Below are positions 24,680 to 37,330 of a DNA stretch of 64,000 nucleotides, piece after piece. The stretch's first letter is position 1; each line of letters starts with the position of its first letter. This DNA comes from Uloborus plumipes (lineage: Eukaryota; Arthropoda; Arachnida; Araneae; Uloboridae), in the NCBI GenBank assembly GCA_038373865.1, contig JAXGGA010004450.1, positions 1 to 64,000 on the forward strand, given 5' to 3'. The notes beneath the pieces are model-generated. The model ran no database searches. It saw nothing but the letters and a program-made list of their open reading frames with translations, and had not been told where the DNA came from. Both the position numbers and the translations under genes were made by a program.

Positions 24680-25024
24680 TCAACTTGACTCGTCGTATTT
24701 GCATCCAGTGAAAAAATAACTATAATAACATTTACCTTGTATTAATTCCTTTACACACGAAACTCTATTGGCTAAATACTTCTCTGGTCGGAAACGATCA
24801 CGATGAAGCGGAAGAAGCAAATCATCAAAAGATGTATATTTGACTCTTGAGAATTCCATAATTAACTCAAGGTGAGCCAGAGAATCCAAGCAAACGCAAA
24901 AGAACCTCCGATCTACATGCTGCAGAGGATTTGAATCGGAATGACAACATCGTGTGTTGGTCGAGTTTTGTTGTTCAGCTGCAGCTTCACGCGTTAGTGG
25001 GTAATTTGTAAAGAGCTGACGCAA
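24680..25024 (-). other. Unassigned open frame inside a myosin intron
   Basis: An open minus-strand frame of 114 codons ends with a protein-like segment (EFSRVKYTSFDDLLLPLHRD, then RFRPEKYLANRVSCVKEL). It lies next to an AG|GTAAAT donor-like site near 24734. It interrupts the SH3-splitting intron, so it cannot be a constitutive myosin exon. It could be a pseudogene, a transposon relic or chance. I recognise no family. Confidence 0.25.
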
Positions 25025-25374
25025 GAGGGACTGGGTATGTATAAAACATACAACGGCACAGGTGATGATTTAAATGATAGGAATTGCTTTGGGTGGAAAT
25101 TAGTTTTCCCAACATATTTTTGAGAATTTTGTAATGAAATTTTGCGTTCCTGAATGTCTTGGTCCAGTCTGCTCTTTGATTTCTTAAGATTTGGTAAACA
25201 ATCTCCATAAATATTTTTCTCCATGAATCGTAAGAGAAATCTCTACGTGTAATAATCTATAATACATTTTGACAGAATACATTTTGGCTGGCAAAATGAT
25301 TGATTCCAGGTCACAAGGGCTTTTATCGGGTTGCTTTTCGTGTAATTCTACGTAAAGAATGCCCGGAAACCTGT

Positions 25375-25700
25375 AAGGTCTTTTCTCGGTAAACATTGGT
25401 GGCTTTGTAAATTACTGTCCGTCCTTGAAAGACGCGCCTAGCACTCATGAACAGTTCCACTGAAAAACGGTATATGGGATGTGGGTGATAACTTTCCAAA
25501 GTTTTCAATTTAAAATTTGCATTTGCTATATCATTTTGACATATTCAACTAAACTATGTATTTGAAATTAGCATCGTTCCACGATGTTTGATAGGGCTCA
25601 AAATGCTTTTTATTATTCTTCCCCTTATTTTTATATTAACTGACACCCCTATTTTGGTAAGATCAGAGAATACCTGACGCATGCGTAAATACGCAGAAGG
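25375..25700 (+). repeat. Dispersed repeat R, copy 2
   Basis: Same family as 7490-7796: CTGTCCGTCCTTGAAAG near the start, CATATTCAACTAAAC in the middle, CTGACGCATGCGTAAATACGC at the end, similar over about 300 bp. Confidence 0.75.
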
Positions 25701-28700
25701 TTTTACCTTAAAGAATCAGACAGTACTCTATAAACCAAATTCAGCTCATGCTTGTTCATCTGCATTTTCGAAAAATATATTTCTTCCGTATCCGTCAAAA
25801 GTATACTTATGAGTCTATTCGTTGGATTAAATGCGAAAATTAAGTTGATTATAGCTGGTTTTGCTAACAGTATCTTTGATCTCACAATACTAATTCTTAA
25901 GAAGTGCTATAGAATGTGATTTTTCTTATACTACTTACGCTTGTACATTTTTAATACGTTCACTCTCCATCAGTGTTTCCCCTTTCGGGCCAATCTCTGC
26001 AGACACATCTTACATGTAATACCAATCAAAGAGAAATAATTGTTTTGTTTTCACGTGATAAACGGCGAACGTGTTTAAGATATTTGCTAAAACCCTAAAA
26101 ATTCTCTATTTACACGATATGTATCTCACAGTATGCATGTTTGTACCAAGTTCTGCAGTAGATGGTATTTCGCATTCTGTTTAAAGCTTAGATTGTCAGG
26201 GACTCATCCTTCCGGGAACTTACAAAAGAAATAATAGCAAAAGTTGGTTTAAACACATTCTTAAGGGACGCGAATGGACGACAAGAAGAAAATTGTTGAA
26301 ATGTTCAGTCTAATCCTATCAATGTCACTTTTGACTTTTTTGCCCCTTACGTAATCTTACCGAAGGTATCGGCATGTCACACCTTCGCCCCGCTGTATTC
26401 TTTGTTCCCGCGTGAGGGTGTTATTGGGTATCTCGAAATGACCCATGTTTATAGAATTATACCGAAGACGTAACGTACCATAAGGAATATTTAAATAAAC
26501 ACCCCTCAAAATCCAATTATTCTCTTCTGTATCCATATCATGCAGAAATAATGAAAATAAAAAAATGCATATGCATGAATAGTAATCCTTACATGAACCT
26601 CAATCAACAGCAGAAGTTTGTATCTTAGAACATGTTTTGCACAAAATCGACTGTTAGAGCAAAAATAGGAAGTTTTATATTGAATGGGACAAATAAGAAA
26701 GCACATCCATGGACTTTGTAACTACTTTATTTCAACAAACAAAAACCTACATTGAATCTTTAGATAGCCAAGTCTATGTAGGTGTTAGCGACACGAGTAT
26801 ATATGCAGTATTTTGGTTCCTACCCCACTCGTTATAGAATTTGTTTTTGTAAATGATTTGAGCGTTTCAGTTGTCCGCTGCTTTAGAGTGAAGACTTCAT
26901 TTCCCAAGCTCTTGCAGGAGTAAGTCCTAGAGAAATTGAGGCACAAACACTTTGCCTCTAGAAAAATCTCACAGCAGAAAAAATTACTAGGTGTTGGATC
27001 TAGAGAACTGAGTAGCTAACACAGCAATGGGATGTTTTTTGACATAGCACGATCAATCTAACGTTGGGCAAGACTATGAACCAGAAATTACTTCACTTTA
27101 GTGTTAAATGCTCTGATATACAATGATTCTTAATAGTAGAGTCATCAGGAGATGGCGGGTCAGTTGCAATCGAAAACAGAAGATCTCAGTTTGTTGCAGG
27201 AAGGAGTGACAGACAAAGAGACTGATTGGAAATTATGAAAACTGATTCGGTCACGATTTAACTTCTCAAAAACTCCGAAATAAACTCTTCCAGCTGAAAT
27301 AAACTCTTATGTCACACAAGCTAACTCATCCTGATCTGTCTAACTTTACGAAATTTCGTACGAAAATGCCTTTGAACAACGATCAATTATGATATTCTTG
27401 GCATGTTCCACAATACAATGAGCTTTCTCACATATGGATAGAGCTGTTTTGGCTAACATGTGCCCATAGCAGCAATTTTACAGCAGGGCGATTTTTCATC
27501 TTTGCTATAGAAAATTTGTCTGATTGTAGAAAGAATCAACTTGTTTCAAATGAATAAATCAACAGCAGAATTTGTACGAAGTTATTCTTTTCGCTGTATT
27601 CAATATGAAACACTTTCCATTTTGCTGTCAATCAGCAGCATTCACCTTGAATGAGATAAAAATAAGCAATCGATTATGTTTCGTTGATGTCATAAGAACT
27701 TATCTTATTTCAAGAACTCACGCAAAAGATTTGGAGATGGGCTTGTGATGATAGCGGACAGGTGCAAACGTTAAATCTTCAACTCTATTTATGTCTGAAT
27801 ATATATTGTACTAACAACTGAAGTTGTTTCAGTTGGCTGTTTTGTCCTAGGTGCTCAATTGTGTCAAATGAAAAATATCCTACTGAGTTTATGTCCAAAT
27901 ATGCCGTATAAAGGATTTTGTTTTCATTTCAATATGAACAATTTATTTACCCTTTTTAACAGCTTTTTCAACAAACTATAGCAATCGAAATTAAAACTAA
28001 TTTTTTTTGTTTTATCTAATGAAAGTTATGTATTTAAACCGATTAGTGTTTGATAAAGTTAAAATTACTAAAAAGGTTAACTTTTCAACGATGTTCCCTT
28101 TTCGGCAGAAAATACTTTTAAATTAAAAAATAAAATCCTAAAAAAAGCATAGTTTGTAGCGATTATGAAATATTTGACTGTAATAGATTAATAATGACAA
28201 AAAATATTTTGTTGTCCAAGCGATCCAAGTTCTGTACATTTGGATTTTCAGTTCAGTTTTGACATGAACCAAAATAGCTACATCTATCCTTAAATGTTAC
28301 AAAAACGACTATAAATAAGCTACCAACCTCGCAACTTAAAGCATGTATAAAGCTTATTTAGAAATTTTCTTAGAACTACACAGCATTAACATTCGAAACT
28401 CTTAATTTCTTACGGAAAGCGTTTTTAAAAACTAGTCGGAAAAAAAGTAGAAAAAATCAGGTATTGAAAGAGTGCCTAAAAAATTCTTTCTGAGGTAGAA
28501 AATGGTCCCTAAGGTTCATGCTTTCGGAGTCAGAGAGCATATCTCATTAACATGTCCAACACCATGACATTGTTGTCGCAGCAGGAATAAGACGGTGTAT
28601 AGAACTGAGCACAATTCGACCGGACGTGCGTCACTCCGTAAACCGGAAATAATTCCACAGTTTTACACCAGACAAAGTTGCAATATGAAGGGAAATTGTG

Positions 28701-29307
28701 TATTTTTGTTGTAGAAGGATGAAAAAGATGTAGGGCAATGAAAAACATTGGGAGAATTGGTGATGTGAAACCTGCTTAAGAATTGTTATGAAAAACATTT
28801 GTATTTTAATGTGAATATTCTTTTGGTAAATTATTAGAAATTATGAGAAATGTTTCTGAAAGATCTGGTTCCATTCACAGATGCTGTAAAATAAAGGTAT
28901 TAAGTGCACGTGGCTCATTCGAAACTCAGCTTTTCAGATAATAAAATTTTGGTTTTTGCATCTAAGGCAAACGAACGAGAAAAAGTTAAAATATATTCTC
29001 CTCAATTGAGTTAGTAAAAATATAAATAAAAAAAAGGGGGCTAAAAGTTTTTAAATGCTGATTTTTGCTACATGTATTGTGAAATTAATGGAAAGCTCCA
29101 GGTTAGGAAAAACAATTGAAATAAGACGGGATTTAAATTTTTGAGCTTTTTTTTTTTTTTTTGTAAGAAATAAAAAATAAGACTTATGTGGGTGTCACCT
29201 GTTAACAATTCGAGCCTCGTTGAAACCAACTCAAAGAGACCTTTAAATAAATCCATCTCAACCGTAGTTCATCTTACCCGAACCAAAGTTACAAGCAATA
29301 ATGGCTG
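25701..29307. other. Myosin intron sequence, nothing recognised
   Basis: This 3.6 kb of A/T-rich DNA has no supportable exon, transposon end or tandem array. Occasional similar short phrases (for example GTTTCAGTTGTCCGCTG near 26870 and GTTTCAGTTGGCTGTTTTG near 27827) suggest old duplicated material, but I could not define units. Confidence 0.5.
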
Positions 29308-29603
29308 TTCGCATTACGACCGTTTCGTCCGTTTTCGGATAACGGACGGAGGTGAAAAATTTCGAGCATTCGCACTAGCTTCGTCCGAAAGTCACGTGAC
29401 GGTATTCCCCCACTAATTATGAAAAGCGCGCACCTGGTGAGAGCCAATAAAATCGCTACCAAAAAATCGGACCGCTGTCGGCGCCGACGACATCTAGCAT
29501 TCTAGAACGGTGACGGAAGCCGATGATTCTGCGTGCTGTCATGGCAACGGGTTCCGAAAAACCAGTTTCGCAGCGAAAAATTCGTAACGAGTCGTAATGT
29601 GAA
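29308..29603. mobile_element. MITE with TTCACATTACGAC ends, copy 1
   Basis: The ends TTCGCATTACGAC and GTCGTAATGTGAA are inverted repeats. The interior is GC-richer than its surroundings. It is homologous, in opposite orientation, to 39399-39719 (shared GCTCTCACCAGG/CCTGGTGAGAGC, ATGATTC.GCGTGC and GAAACTGG). An extra partial end (GTCGTAAAGTGAATAG) lies at 29642-29657. Confidence 0.8.
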
Positions 29604-30258
29604 TAAACGGTAGTAAAAAAAAAAGAAAAGAAAAAAACCGGTCGTAAAGTGAATAGCGCTATGGACTAGGGACCGGAGACGGAGTTCGTCTTCGCAGTAA
29701 TTCATTTTTAGCGTGTTCAAACTAACAAAGTTCGAATGCACAAAGGGTTGATTTGAAGATATGGACACTTTTCGACTTATTTCATGGTGTTGACATCAAT
29801 TTGAATGCTTGCTTATCAAACATCACTTACTCATTATTAGCATTACCTAAACAAAGTTTATGAGAACGCTTCTTGTTAGGCACCGGTAAGAATGAGTTAA
29901 CCAGTTGCTCTATTCGAACATTAATCAAAGTATCTTCAATATTTTATAAATCTTGGACCGCTATAGGATACATGAAAATTTTGCCCGTAAAAATGTTTTG
30001 TAGCACCTTGCCATGCCTAGTGAAGTGCCCTACTTTATACCAATGCCCAGCAACGGCCTCGGCTCCAATACATTAACTACACATCGGTAACATTATATTC
30101 CAATCAAAAACATTGAAATTGAACTCATAGAGGCAAATTCTGACATAATTTCACACATAAAGACAAAATTTTCAAAAATAAATTTTTAAAACAGTAATTT
30201 AGGAACTCAGGATTTTTTATTTTTTCATTGAGCTGTCCCTTTCTTTCAGCAAGGTCTG

Positions 30259-30597
30259 CACTGCAAAAAATGAACTGTTTTTACAGTATAATACTGGCAG
30301 CCGAGGTTCCAGTTTAAAACTGTTAAATGCACAGTAATAAACTGTAAAACTAGTAATTTTACAGTTTCTTACTGTAAAGTTTGAAATTATACAGTTTATT
30401 GCCGTAAAATTTAGCTGTATTATACTGTAAAAACAACAGTATTGGCATCAGAGGTTCAAGTTTAAAACTGTAAAATTCACAGTAAACTGTTACATGAGCA
30501 ATTTCACAGTTTAATACAGTAAAAGTAGCCATTTTTAGTTTTTTACTACAAAATTAGCTGTATTATACTGTAAAAACAACATTCATTTTTTACAGTG
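30259..30597. mobile_element. MITE with CACTGCAAAAAA ends, rich in ACTGTAAAA
   Basis: The left end CACTGCAAAAAATGAACTG and the right end CATTTTTTACAGTG are inverted. Inside are two similar units of about 170 bp (GCAGCCGAGGTTCCAGTTTA and GGCATCAGAGGTTCAAGTTT), each dense in TACAGTT/AACTGTA. The ends resemble hAT-type termini. I see no clear 8-bp duplication. Confidence 0.65.
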
Positions 30598-30734
30598 TAC
30601 GACTGTGAGAGAAATACGCAGAACTATTTATTAATGTCGTTTTAACTCTCAAGCGAATTGTGAATACGAGATCATATTTTCAGCAAATGACTACAAATTG
30701 TCATCAATGGTATATGACAGTAGTGTATGTGAAG

Positions 30735-31190
30735 TCAAATCTCGAAATCCAATACAAAGGACCAAGAACGTTTCATTGCGAAGTTGCCACGTTTACAGCA
30801 ATTGCAATAATAGTTTTTGAAGAATGTGATAAAATCTTCTGCGACCTTCTGAAGCTCACTTCCTGAGTACGGCGCAACAATAGGTTTGATTAGCTGGTGA
30901 ATTTCAAGAATTTCACAAGCATTATACTCCGCTGTTAATATTTTGCAGATTCGACAATAATAGTTATCCCCCAATAGCCCTTCGATGCTGACAGGATTTA
31001 ATGAGTTCTCATTAATACGAGATAGCGATAAAACTGCATCCAATACATACTTAAAAATATTTGCGTGCCCAATATGTTGCAATCCTGTCAATAGAAAAGA
31101 CGACAGGTTCAATTTTAATGATTTGATTCCGAAAGTGTTGAAATTTGTTTTCACTGCTTCACAAGTATTAACAATAATCATTACCTCCAA
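30735..31190 (-). pseudogene. Relic of a helical-repeat protein, best-preserved unit
   Basis: An open minus-strand frame of 151 codons is Leu/Ile-rich with a helical pattern (LNLSSFLLTGLQHIGHANIF, KYVLDAVLSLSRI, Cys-rich segments). Degraded copies of its central segment occur at 31270-31330, 32428-32470, 32695-32760, 32866-32960 and about 33340-33480. In the 32866-32960 copy the same pattern (YFLLI, LYYLGNSDIFK) is broken by stops. This suggests a tandem repeat array (armadillo/HEAT-like by eye only) that has decayed inside the myosin intron. Function unknown. It could also be non-coding repeat DNA. Confidence 0.35.
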
Positions 31191-31330
31191 AGTTTATTGC
31201 TGCTATCCTTATCAAAGGAGTTTTAATTATGATGCCGATATTCTGAACTTTAGCTTTTGGGTCATTTAATAAAAAAGAAAATAAAGCATCCGATGCATAC
31301 TTTGAAATGCACATATGTTCAATTTGCATT

Positions 31331-32425
31331 TGGGGTGCGACATCGAAGGTAAAACGTCGATGTTTTAAGACATCGATGATCGATGTTAGGAAATTAAGAC
31401 ATTGATGGTATTGATATATCGACCAAAAAACATCGATGTTCGTAAACATCGATCTCTCTCTTTTTTTTTTTTTTAATGCTTGCACATTTAAATGTACAGT
31501 AATACAGTAACTCCTCAATACATTGCGCCTCTTTGTGTCACTCAGTTTTTTCTTTTGTTTCCTGAAAACATCAACCGTATGATATTGATGTCAATTATAG
31601 AAAAACGTTCTTAGTGAGATAGATACTGCAACTGTTGATGAATTATGTAACTTTTATCTATCACATATTTTTTGAAACTCTTTTTCCGAAGGTAAAACAT
31701 CATTATCAAGAAAAAAAAAACTCAAACGCAAAACAAAGATTATTAAAAATCATTGACCGCAAATCATGGTTAGTAATTTAAAAAATATATATGTTTCAAT
31801 ACGATAGATATTGCAAGTGTTAAAGAGGAATCTTTTTATCGCATATTTTTATTGCTTTTAGCAGAAATGTAAAACTGACATCGGAAGAAAAAAAAAACAT
31901 TGAACGCGAAACAACAGTCATTAAAAGACATCGACCGTAAAACATCGATGGTCACTATCAAAAACCTCTTCCAACGAGATTGATAGTGTATCGGCTGATA
32001 TGATTAACAATGTAACTTTTGGCCCCATATTCTTTACGATTTTTTTTTTTTTTTTTTGCTGAAATATGAAACATCGACATGAAAAATAATGATAAAATAA
32101 ATAAATTAAAAAAAAACAGCGAAAGCAAATTAGAGATGTTTCAGAAACATAGAGAGAAAAACATCGATAATAATCATAGATAATGTTCTCCCATGATGTC
32201 AATACTGAAACTTCTAATTAAAGATAAGAACTTCTTAATACGTCTGCTTAGTCACATATCATTATCAAGCTTTCTTTGCTGGATTATAAAACATCGACAT
32301 CGAAAAAACATCAAACCCAAAGCATCGATGTTGGAAAAACATCGACCCTCAAACATCGATGGTGAAAACCTCGATATTTCCAAAACATCGACATCGATGT
32401 CGCAGCACTAAGTCGCAGCACCCTA
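31331..32425. mobile_element. CATCGATGTTTT-rich element with GGGTGC...GCACCC ends
   Basis: The left end is TGGGGTGCGACATCGAAGG. The right end is CATCGATGTCGCAGCAC...GCACCCTA, with a short duplicated GTCGCAGCAC. The two terminal zones carry many CATCGATG/AACATCGA motifs in inverted order around an A/T-rich core. The terminal sequence looks like a non-autonomous hAT. No clear target duplication. It is inserted within the decayed repeat array. Confidence 0.65.
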
Positions 32426-33480
32426 GTTGGAAAAATATATTTGAGTGAACACACCTCTTATAACAGCCTGGATGTCATACCTGACGATAGCTTGTAAGAC
32501 CAAGAACAAGATTTTAGATTTTAATTTAAGCAGACATTCTTTTTTTTTTTTTTTCAAATAATGGTTAATTGAAAACAGATACATGAAATTGCTCGATTTT
32601 TATTGTAATAAACCAAATATTTCGGATTCCACCCGCCCCCTACTACAGCTCAACTAACATTATACAATCGCGTTAACAGGAAAAAAAAAATACAAGTTGA
32701 ACTTAACCAATTCCTGAAGTATTGAGATCCGTTGTCACTCTCAGAAATTCCAACAATAACTGGTGATTCCCAAAAAGGTTGCTGCTGCAAGCATGGCGTA
32801 ATGAATCTACATTGATATGAAGGCAATCAACTGAGTTCGATTAACCGATTTGCTGTTTACAAAACATTATCCGATGCTTACTTGAAAATATCTGAGTTTC
32901 CAAGATAATACAATCATATCAATAGAAAATAAGTCAGTTGAACTTCGCTGGCAAGTATTGAAACGAACTACCATCATTTTACATTTTACAAATTGTGCAA
33001 TTATCGCAATACCCCCCCCCCCCCAAAAAAAAAAATACAACAATGATAGGACTAGCTCTCATTAGTCAACTGAAGTCAATTATCCATGTGCTAATTCCAA
33101 AACATGTTGTTTTCTATACATTAAGACATTTAATTGCAGTGGGATGCAATTATATCAGTGGGGGAAAAATGGCAGTTCGAATGTCAATTATACCGTATAC
33201 ATTGTAATCCATTGTTATTATTTTCGAATCCTAGATTAAGCACCATCACTAAGAATACAGCATATTTGGTAGGACATCGATTACTGAAGAACTTTTACTG
33301 AAGAAGTAAATAACTTTTGAAAAAGTTTTTTAATAACATTTTACACATTGAACACACATGTTCACTCTGAAATTTTTTCGAACCAAGTAATACAAAAGTA
33401 TCAACGGAAAAAAAAATGTGTTTGGAAGCGATGTTTTCTTAATTAACAATTCGAAACTGTTTCAAGTGCAGCAGAATCTC

Positions 33481-35026
33481 AGTTACGGTGCTTTATCGTG
33501 ACTGAATTGATTATTCAGGTGAAATTGTGGCGCCAAGTCTGGATGAATTTATTTTCGTCTTCTTTCTGTTTATCCTGCTTACACGAAAGAAATAACAGAG
33601 ATCTTAATGATATAGCCTCATATGATGTTTTAAAACAATTATATTATTCGGGGTGGGGGCTTTTCTAGATGATTTTGACACTATTTTTGATGATTCTAGT
33701 GTGTTTGCCTGTCCCCATGAATGCAAACATGACCATTTTTATAATTAAGTGTAATAAATAACGGAAACGATGCATCCCCAGAAATATAAATATACATTAA
33801 TGCAATGCCATAAACGTGTTTATATATCTATAAATGTAACTTGAACAAATATAAATAGTTGGAAAAGTTTCTTTATTGAAGATCTGCAATGCGACTTGGA
33901 TGCAACATCGATGATTCCTTGATTTTTTTTTTTACAAAGTCAAAATATTTTTTGACTATGGAGCTCATACAAGTAAAAGCCATACTCTGGTTTCACACAA
34001 ACGAAAATAAATAATAAAAATAAATAAAGTGAAAACAACATAAAAAGATCGGATCTCTTGATTATTTCAATATTTTAGATGCGATATTCCCCGTAAGTCT
34101 CCTTTACCGCAAATGCTTATGTTTTTCGTTTTCTTTTTTTATTTTGCCTCTAGTACTTTAGGAGGATGTTAACTGTTAATATAATGCTTTCTCTTCCTGA
34201 AAAATAAAAATAAAAAGAAAGAAAGAGAAACCAAAAATAAGGTATTTGGTTACCTCACCAATCTATACGATCAGAAGTATGACAACTTCCAATAATTTAT
34301 AACCTAGAAATCATTTTAGAGGCCTAGCCGAGCTACCCAACTTTTTGGTTCTAAGTAAGCATTGCGCCCAGCCTTGTTTCAAATTATTTGTAAATACGTT
34401 ATTAAAGCCGCTAATTGCTATTTCTCAAATATAACTGATGAGAAGTTGAATGACAACCCACTTTGAGCAAATGTATCAAGTTTACTGATTTCTCAAATTA
34501 CATAATTGCTTTTCTGAAAATGTGTTTTGTAAGCAACTGCATTTTCAAACTTCACTTGTTTTAAGTTGGAATTAATGAAATCTTCTTTTTACATCGACTA
34601 AAATGGCCAAACTTCAATCAGGCAACAACATCTGAAGCTTAGCTGCCAATTTTTCTCAACGCGATTTTCGTACTCATACTAGTAGTTCCACGCTTTCCCT
34701 TTGAGCCCCGTGAGACCCCAACCACCCCAAAGCCCTAACAGTAGGTCTCTTCCTTGCCCACTTCCAGCGCGAAGTGAGTACAGAGCGTGGTGAAGGTCCT
34801 TCGCTCTGCTATTTCCTACGCTTTGTTCCTCTAGACTCTAGTAAATTTGCTCCAAACAGCGAAAAAGAGCTGCGCTCTAACGGAGATTTTTCTCACGATC
34901 TGCATCTGTCTCTTTTAGAACCAAATGTCACATGAGTAAGTTCCCCTAATACAGTGGCTTTGCTATAAAAAAAAAAAAGAAAAAAATCGTGAAAATAAAA
35001 AGTAAGAAAGTTATAAAACATCCTAC
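33481..35026 (-). other. Myosin XV intron, no element defined
   Basis: A/T-rich sequence with a GC-richer island at 34690-34900. No exon or terminal repeats recognised. Confidence 0.5.
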
Positions 35027-35147
35027 CTTTGTCGAGGTGTAGATTTCTGTTCTTCACTACCCGAATGATGTCATTTTCTCTGAAGCTAAGAAGAGTGGCT
35101 TCTCTGGTTACATAATCAGCAACAGCTCGAACATATTCATGGCCACC
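35027..35147 (-). CDS. Myo15: Myosin XV tail, SH3 domain first half
   Basis: The exon follows CATTATAG and ends AAAG|GTAGGA (phase 0 in, phase 1 out). It encodes GGHEYVRAVADYVTREATLL, then SFRENDIIRVVKNRN, then LHLDKG. The A-x-A-x-Y strand (ALYDY equivalent) and the LSF.E.D.I RT-loop strand are classic SH3, and LLSF resembles the SH3 of class XV myosins. The rest of the domain is at 23439-23542. Confidence 0.9.
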
Positions 35148-35491
35148 CTATAATGAAATTGCACGCAAATTGCTGAAAATTTATAACTTAACTAACACAT
35201 GAAAATTACTCATGAAATTATTGCTAACAAAAATATTCAATGGTGGAGTGGTGGTTCACTTCAATCCTGTATTTTCATATGTGTTAGATAATTTTATTTA
35301 TCTCGATTTGTTTCTTTTTTAAATCACTACGGTGTTCGTGAAATAGAAAAATTATAATGTATGTCTCTAAATATCTTGACTTTTCAGCTAAATTTAAACA
35401 AATTCACTCAAAAATAAATAAAAAAGAAAATAAAAAACAAAAACCATAAAATTAAATTCAAGAAATGTATAAAAATTCCAACAAAACTTAC

Positions 35492-35542
35492 CTGAGCAGC
35501 TTCAACACAGTAACGTTCAACCATATTACGAATTTTCTCGGC
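35492..35542 (-). CDS. Myo15: Myosin XV tail, 17-codon microexon
   Basis: A 51-nt exon follows TCTTATTTCAG and ends CTCAG|GTAAGT, phase 0 on both sides. It encodes AEKIRNMVERYCVEAAQ, the C-terminal helix of the PH-like lobe just before SH3. It would be missed by length-based gene finding. Adjacent exons need it to give a complete helix. Confidence 0.88.
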
Positions 35543-36029
35543 CTGAAATAAGAAAGAGTTGCATTAATATTCGACTTACAAAACTGAATAATGAAACTAA
35601 AGAAGAAAGAAACTATTTTTTTTTCTTTGAAATTCATAAGATATGATTATATTCTTGAACCGTTTTAGCAAAGTGCTTATTCTTTTGTAGAGAAAAAGAA
35701 GTAGAGTATTCAAGAAAAATTTCTCACACAAATCTCCATATTAGGCACTCCTGAATCAGTTTTTTTTTGTCATGTCCGTACGAATGTATGTGGTACCCAA
35801 AAAATCAATTCTCGAAACTTCCGAGTGTATTTTGACGAATTCTGTCCTGTGTTTGTACATCGGTGTGTGCGTATGTGTTTCTCGCAAAAATAAAAAAATG
35901 GTAACTTGTACAAGGTTGAAATTTTGCTTGTAGTATCCTTAAAACGGACATCTTTATTGACAAGTTTGTTTCGTTTAAAAAATTCCCCATAAACGAACAT
36001 CTCCCTAAACCTGTGCTTCTTGGCGAGAA

Positions 36030-36415
36030 GCACAGGTCCCGTTCTCAGTTCCGTTAAATGAAGGGATAGCACCAAAGTTGCACATTAAAGTCCTCAGGAC
36101 GAAATAAGTTTCTCACTAATGAAGCTCCTACTAAGCCTTTGCTTATTGACGATAGATCTCAGACCCGTTAAGAGAAGATAATAGTAAGAAGATTGCACAT
36201 CAAAGTCCTCAAGATGAAGGAAATTCTCCATTCATGAAGCTCTCACTAAGCCTTTGTTGATGAGAATTTTCAATCCCGTTAAATGAAAAGAATAGTAATA
36301 AGGTTGCACATTAAAGTTCTCAAGGTGAAAGAAGTTCTCCATTAATGAAGCTCAATATGCCTTTGCTCATTGACGAGAATTCTCAGTCTCGTTGAATGAA
36401 AAGAATAGTGTTTCC
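36030..36415 (+). repeat. Tandem repeat, about 115-bp unit, 3.5 copies
   Basis: Successive units share CGTTAAATGAA, TTGCACATTAAAGT, CTCA.GATGAA, TCTCCATTAATGAAGCTC and CTAAGCCTTTG. Unit starts fall near 36034, 36155, 36267 and 36381. It lies in the myosin intron between exons 37511-37604 and 35492-35542. Confidence 0.85.
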
Positions 36416-36769
36416 TTAATATCAAAGTCTCTGATTATTTTCTGCCCTACTATTAACCTTGGTCATAAAATAACGATAAGAGTCGAATCATGTTGTAAGG
36501 AAGTGCAAGATATCACTGATGATTTTTCGTTGTACGTGTGTTGTGAATGTTAACATTGTTTTTTAATTTGAGTTTTGGATAACCAAAGCCTTCACTAAAA
36601 CGAGATTTTCAGTACAACAATCTTTTCTAAAACGAAAATTGACTGCATGTGTTATAGCATTATTAGTCAGCACCCAATTAAGCTAATAAAGTAGTTTACA
36701 CAACAAAATTATAAAGAAATTCCTTAGATAAAAATAACGAATCTATAATATACTAGCAGTATCCGCACT

Positions 36770-37330
36770 GCCTGCGCTCGTGCAGTAAATTCAAAAAAAT
36801 AAATGAATAAATAAATAAATAAATAAATTAAAAAAAATGGAGAAGAGTAATGTTTTTCGCTTCAAAACATTTAAGCGTAATCCCGAAAACTGCAAAGATC
36901 GCGTTAAGTCTTAGCTAAGTTCACTTTGTATTGAAATGTTGAAGTCATTCCTTCCACGTTTGAACAAATTGGCAACGGCAATCAATATTTGATTTTCAAA
37001 CTTTGAGCGGGTATAAGTAGTTTCCACGTGGTTTTTCTACACCCCCTTCACTGCACAGTAGGTGGAAAATGTTCTATTATAGGATTTTTCGCAATCTTTC
37101 TAATGAGACCAAGGTTAAGACGATACGATACTTATTTCTCTAGGTTGAGCCATTTTTTGGTCAAAAATTTAGATTTCGAATAAAATAAGAACTATTCATC
37201 GATTTTTTTCGATCTTATCTAACAACCTTCCGCGATATAACCTACGCCTGCTATAAAAATTGGAATCAAATCGGTCGTGTAGTTTCTGAGTTTACCCCGG
37301 ACACACATATTTTAAAGTTTGTGGCTTATA
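36770..37330. repeat. Probable degraded transposon fragment
   Basis: The start CTAGCAGTATCCGCACTGCC and the end CAAATCGGTCGTGTAGTTTC...GGACACACA resemble terminal sequences of a widespread arthropod repeat (a free-floating 'GTAGTTTCTGAG' 3' end). An (AATA)n tract lies inside. No coding content. The class is uncertain. Confidence 0.35.

Noticed and set aside
30259..30597. Hormone-response-like palindromes (ACTGTAAAA/TTTTACAGT)
   Set aside because: Explained by the inverted-repeat structure of the MITE.
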